From Malus domestica (Eukaryota > Streptophyta > Magnoliopsida > Rosales > Rosaceae): 64,000 nt of DNA. Of the stretch, positions 59,538-64,000 are shown one piece after another. The position numbers were made by a program, and so were the translations under genes. How positions within the stretch are numbered: the first letter of the stretch is position 1; every line of letters starts with the position of its first letter. The notes below the pieces were generated by a model. That model worked only from the letters and a program-made list of their open reading frames with translations. It searched no databases and was not told where the DNA came from. The stretch covers positions 2,926,501 through 2,990,500 of the forward strand of contig NC_091675.1 in assembly GCF_042453785.1 (NCBI RefSeq). The letters run 5' to 3'.

Positions 59538-62500
59538 ATGGCGGCAACTCCCAGTTTTTCTAGCTCCTCCTCCTCCTCCTCCTCCCTCATGAGCTATTTG
59601 CTTGGCTTTTCTGTATTTCTAACCCTATTTCTCAGCTCTTTGGAGAAGGGCTTTGCCGTGGAAGAAAACCAGCTTCTCCATCAACATGCTCATACAGTTG
59701 AACTCAATTCTCTGCTGCCAGCAACCTCCTGCAGCCCTAGCTCCTCCGCCAAAGGTTAATAAATATGTTCATGTTTTTTTTATTTTTATAGTTTTAATTT
59801 CAGTTTTATTGGATATATTATATATATAGATAATGAGAGAGTAGCAAAGTGCAACCAATTAAGAGCTTAATACAATTCCCACGTTCCATATTTTATACTA
59901 TTTACAATAATCGGAATTGAACATTTTGTAGATCATCATTGCAAAATATCATTTACAAAAATTCATTCATATCGAAAGCTATATTTTGTTAGAGCTTGCT
60001 TATACGTAAATACATGGTTTAATTGCAAAGTTGGAAACATATGTAGTGCGGGTGGTCGGAGAATCCAATTCCTTAACCCATGAATTAGTAGAGACACACC
60101 AACAAGCCATTAGAAACATTTCTTTTTATAAAATAGATAAAAGAAAATTTAAGGGGATACTTTGATAAGTAAATCACGGGTTAGATTCTGCAAAATCTTA
60201 AAAGTCATAAAATTGATGTTTTGAAAAGTAATAAACTATTGGTAGTTGTTTTAATTTTCAACAAGCATGATTGTGAAATGGAACCAAACATGTAAATAGT
60301 GAGCCACAATTACCCATTATTTGATGCCAACACGATTATATATTAGCACCAACAACAAAAGGGATTATGTTTTTTACGACAAATAATTACACAATATTAA
60401 TTTAATTTACGAAGAAGGAAATTCAAACTTGAGTATATAAAGAAAAGTATATTACTCTAATCAACTTGGCCAAACTCAAATCTACCGAGAAAAATAAAAA
60501 GAGGGCAATTTTGGCATAATAAATACATTCCTTTTGTCTGAAAACAACTTTCAAAAAGTGACTGAATGAGCTTTTTTTTCGTGGCTTTGTTTCTTAAAGT
60601 CTTTTGTTTCCAATAACATATTAGCTTCTCTGTGGTAATTTATCTTTGATTGACAACTGTTAATAAATTTAATCCTTTTTAATCTTGTAGTTATAAACTT
60701 AACACGTATCAATTAATGATGAATGTCATATAGATGCCACACGAGTGCAGAAAATTTAATCTTGTGTATTTGTAAACTGCAATAATTAAAAATTACGCAA
60801 TGACCAAATATGATACAATTAATTAAATAAATTCGACTATGATTGCTCAACAAAAACATGACATAAAAACTTTCTTTTTTCTTTTTCTTTTTTACTAAAC
60901 AAATTAAAATATCCAAAAACCATGCATGTTGTTTGGTCATCCATGTTCACATAAGCAGTACGACAGAGACCGGCCAGCAGGCCAAGACACCGATTAATAT
61001 TGATGCCTGGTGCCGACATTTACCAAATAATGCAAAGAATATGACTAGGCTGAATAATCTTTCAGTCTCACAAGCCAGTCCCATCTTAAAGACAAATTGC
61101 TTTTTCATTATTCAAAGAAAAAAGACCAGAAGAAAATATTACGTATTTTAGGTATTTCTGCTCGTCAACACTTTCTTCTAAAGTAAAAATCGTTAACTAA
61201 ATTCTAGCGATTTTAAAAAAAAAATTCTCGTATAACTCGGAAAACACTTTTAAGTTTTTGTGCTGAACGAAATCAGAAACGCTTGGTTATAAATTATAAT
61301 TAAAAAAGTGTGAACTCATTGTGAATCATCTATTTGAATTCAGATCAGAAATGCTTGGTTATAATTAAAAAAAGATGTGCTATCCACACATCCCATTTTA
61401 CTTCTCACACTCTCCTTGATAATTTATGTCCGTTGATCTTCTTCAATTCATCCAATCGAACGACTGAAAATTAAAAAGGTGTGTGAGAAATAAAATAGAG
61501 TGGGTGGATATCACACCGCTTAAAAAAATTGTGAACTCATTGTGAATCATCTATTTGAACTCAGGTCACGACAACAAGGAACCAACGTCATCATCGACCG
61601 TACTGAAAGTGGTACACAAGCACGGACCATGCTCTGGAATCAAGAAGAACAAATCCAAAATTCCAACCCACGCTCAAATCCTCAACCAAGACCAAGCCCG
61701 AGTCGACTCAATCCACTCCCGAGTCAACACCAAGAAATCACCGTCCGCAGCCACCGTCGACAAACTCCGCCCATCCGCCGATACCAAAATCCCAGCCCAG
61801 TCCGGAAGCGTAGTGGGCTCAGGCAACTACATTGTCAGCGTGGGCCTGGGCTCGCCCAAGAAGATGCTCTCCCTCATCTTCGACACGGGGAGTGATCTGA
61901 CGTGGACCCAATGCCGTCCATGTGCTAAATCATGTTACAAACAGAAGGAGCCAATCTTCGACCCCGCAACATCATCCTCATACGTCAACATCTCTTGTAG
62001 CTCCGCCACGTGTTCCGAACTGGTGTCAGGCACTGGAAACACTCCCGGCTGCGCCTCCTCCACCTGCGTCTACGGCATTCAGTACGGAGACCAGTCATTC
62101 TCCGTCGGATTTTTCGGGAAGGAACGGCTGAGCTTAACGCCGACGGATATTTTTGACGGGTTTTTGTTCGGTTGCGGCCAGAACAATCAGGGACTCTTCG
62201 GAGGCGCCGCCGGTTTGCTCGGTCTCGGCCGGGATAAAATCTCCATCATCGAGCAATCCGCCTTGAAATACAACCGGTTCTTCTCCTACTGCCTCCCCTC
62301 CAAATCCAGCGGCACTGGATACCTCAGCTTCGGCAAAGGCGGCGGATCTTCCGGCGCCGTGAAATTCACACCCCTCTCCGACGTCTCCCAAGGCGGGTCG
62401 TTTTACGGCCTCGACGTCGTCGGGATCAGCGTTGGCGGGAAAAAATTACCGATTTCCGGTACAATTTTTTCCTCCTCGGGGACGATTATAGATTCCGGGA

Positions 62501-62862
62501 CAGTGATCACGCGCCTGCCGCCGACAGCATACAAGGCACTGCGCGACGCGTTTCAGCAGGGGATGAAGAGCTACCCGTCAGCTCCGGCGCTTTCGATTCT
62601 CGACACTTGTTACGACTTCAGTAACGCCGATACGGTGACGTTTCCGAAAATTTCGTTTGAGTTCGGCGGCAGAACGACGTTGGAATTGGACCCGACCGGG
62701 ATATTCTACGCGGCAAGTGCCGATCAAGTTTGCCTGGCGTTTGCCGCAAACGGTGACGACAGCGACATAGGGATATTTGGGAACGTTCAGCAGAAGAGGG
62801 TGCAGGTGGTTTATGATGTGGCTGGTGGAAAAATCGGATTTGCCCCTGCAGGATGCCCCTGA
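59538..62862 (+). CDS. Nepenthesin/CND41-like aspartic protease
   Basis: Two exons, 59538-59754 and 61565-62862, giving 504 residues. The N terminus has a Ser run and a hydrophobic core (LLGFSVFLTLFLSSLEKGFA) fitting a signal peptide, then a prosegment with VLKVVHKHGPCSG. The pepsin-like A1 domain has catalytic D179-T-G-S (FDTGSDLTWTQC) and D382-S-G-T (IIDSGTVITR), and the cysteine-rich nepenthesin insert CRPCAKSCYKQKEPIFDPAT. The C terminus is GNVQQKRVQVVYDVAGGKIG. It matches the Arabidopsis At5g10770/At5g10760 group (CND41, AED1), linked to Rubisco turnover and defence. Exon 2 is GC-rich with many CG-ending codons, unlike exon 1 and flanks. The intron (59755-61564) ends in a duplicated segment. 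A second copy starts at 63670. Confidence 0.94.
61272..61564 (+). repeat. Tandem duplication spanning the splice acceptor
   Basis: Unit 1 (61272-61343) runs from AATCAGAAACGCTTGG to CATCTATTTGAATTCAG. Unit 2 starts at ATCAGAAATGCTTGG (61344), is interrupted by the MITE at 61374-61518, and ends CATCTATTTGAACTCAG (61564), the acceptor in use. Each unit carries an AG acceptor. Confidence 0.85.
61374..61518. mobile_element. MITE inside the duplicated intron end
   Basis: About 145 bp: left GATGTGCTATCCACACATCC with TTTTACTTCTCACAC, right GTGTGTGAGAAATAAAATAG and GGGTGGATATCACACC. It sits within an A-run (TTAAAAAAA on both sides), so the duplication length is uncertain. Confidence 0.7.
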
Positions 62863-63669
62863 GGGCTTATGTGATTAGCTGCTTAATTAGGATGGTTAAA
62901 AAGTTTGATTAAGCCAGCAGCAGCAGCTTAGGGAAAATGTTGGATTAAACCGTTGAAGACTAAAGATCGTCCTAAATTGTTATTAAAAAAAATGTAATAG
63001 TAATACATGTAGACGAGTCGGAACAAACTATATAGTGACGATTGGTATGTGTGTGGAAACATAATAGTAAAAATGAATTTCAAGTGTGCAAGGTGTACAA
63101 AATAAAATAAAAGTACGTTTTTCTATCGTTGCGATATTATAATTCTTGCATATCTACTCTACTTGATAATTTTTGTAAAATTTCGCTTCAGTTATATCTT
63201 TTAAAGAATTGAATGCAAGTCGATGCGTAAGATTGCAAGAGGTTTATATTTTAATCGGCTAAGAATATTTACTCTTACTGCCGTGTTCAATTCCTCTTTA
63301 AAAAAACAGTGTTGAATTAGCCAAGTTGGGAATGAAAAACACTATTAACTTGCTCTTAGCGGTGAGTGGTGAGTGATGAGTGATGACCGAATTATTACGC
63401 GAGGGCATTTCAAAGATAATACTGTTACAGAAAAGTTGCAAAAGCAGGCATGGCAGGCATATCTTCTGCATATCCTTGCCAAAAGCACTTTGAAGGGGAA
63501 ACAAACAAGATGGTACAACAAAAAGGTTACACAAATTATTGTGGCGCACCGACACCTTCGAATTTCCATTTGAATTGCCGTACGTCCCTACCTCCCAATG
63601 AGCTTATAAGAATATATAGGAGTTTATGCTCACATTCCAGGAGCTACTAGCTAGGCTTGTTATTCGATC
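62863..63669. other. Spacer between tandem aspartic proteases
   Basis: 3' flank of gene 1 and promoter of gene 2. No other gene seen. Confidence 0.5.
63601..63610 (+). promoter_or_regulatory. Putative TATA box of aspartic protease 2
   Basis: AGCTTATAAG, identical to the 10 bp before gene 1, 60-69 bp upstream of the ATG; a second TATATA follows at 63613. Confidence 0.6.
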
Positions 63670-63874
63670 ATGGCAACTCCCATTTCTATCTCCCCCTCCT
63701 TCCTCAGGGTTTTCTTTGGTTGCTTTGTGTTTTTTATCTGCGTAATTCTCCGCTCGCCGGAGAAGGGCTTTGCTTCGGCAGAAGGAGATACAAAAACTGA
63801 CCTTCTTCCACATACTCACACAGTTGAAGTAAACTCTCTGCAACCAGCAACCACCTGCATCCTCTCCACCCAAG
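63670..63874 (+). CDS. Aspartic protease 2, first exon (tandem copy, partial)
   Basis: First exon only, 68 codons plus one base, with donor GTTCAA at 63875; the rest lies beyond the window. It parallels exon 1 of the neighbouring gene: hydrophobic signal peptide (VFFGCFVFFICVILRSPEKG), then FASAEG, HTHTVEVNSLQPATTC, against HAHTVELNSLLPATSC in gene 1, and the same intron phase. So this is a tandem duplicate of the nepenthesin/CND41-type protease. The serine run of copy 1 is absent. The catalytic domain cannot be judged from this window. Confidence 0.85.
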
Positions 63875-64000
63875 GTTCAACTCCATATATAACAGCATTA
63901 TTAAAGCGCTTCCTTCTACAGCTTAAGTTTTTGAACTTTAATTACCCCCCTATTAACTCTGTGTGCGTGCGTTTTGTCTTTTCTGATCGAGTATATATGT

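Overview
This is a plant nuclear window. The genes have many short GT-AG introns, the best matches are plastid and other plant-specific proteins (TIC55, MGD1, VQ, B3, PPR), and the intergenic DNA is AT-rich and full of MITEs and tRNA-derived SINEs. Protein similarity and repeat style fit a woody rosid. I lean to Rosaceae, apple/pear group, but that is inference from memory of similar repeats.

Layout. 1-233 is the start of a UBP22-type ubiquitin protease (minus, cut by the window edge). A non-autonomous hAT element lies at 2594-3760. Then come a steroid-binding protein 3-like gene (4119-4421, -), EMC4 (5808-8011, -), an SLC35F/EamA transporter (8898-11651, -), a B3-like gene (12736-13350, -) and MGDG synthase MGD1 (13641-16702, -). 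A gene-poor, transposon-layered stretch runs 16.7-23.5 kb, followed by a VQ-motif gene (23546-24091, -) and a second gene-poor stretch (24.1-28.2 kb). Next are a DnaJ-zinc-finger protein (28228-30298, +) convergent with an SKA2-like kinetochore protein (30694-32067, -), a DRP3-type dynamin (33727-41175, +) convergent with TIC55 (41779-43893, -), a tRNA-Ile(AAU) (44601-44674), a Harbinger-like element, lariat debranching enzyme DBR1 (46867-49217, +), a class III peroxidase pseudogene (50004-50450), a PPR gene (51486-53552, +), a MITE-rich 6-kb stretch, and two tandem nepenthesin/CND41-type aspartic proteases (59538-62862, and 63670 to beyond the window, +).

Functions. These are mostly dispersed housekeeping genes, not a pathway cluster. 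Two loosely group around plastids (MGD1 makes the main thylakoid lipid; TIC55 is an inner-envelope Rieske protein), and the DRP3-type dynamin serves division of mitochondria and peroxisomes. From memory of Arabidopsis loci, UBP22/EMC4/aspartic protease (At5g10770-10790), MGD1/DBR1 (At4g31770-31780) and TIC55/steroid-binding protein/SKA2-like (At2g24820-24970) are three separate Arabidopsis neighbourhoods that appear interleaved here.

I found no new biological system. The most interesting items are the nested transposon stacks with intact target-site duplications, an element carrying a GC-rich gene-like insert, a frameshifted PPR C-terminus, a duplicated splice acceptor in the aspartic protease intron, and a short, divergent DRP3 paralogue. 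All coordinates, intron joins and reading frames were worked out by eye.
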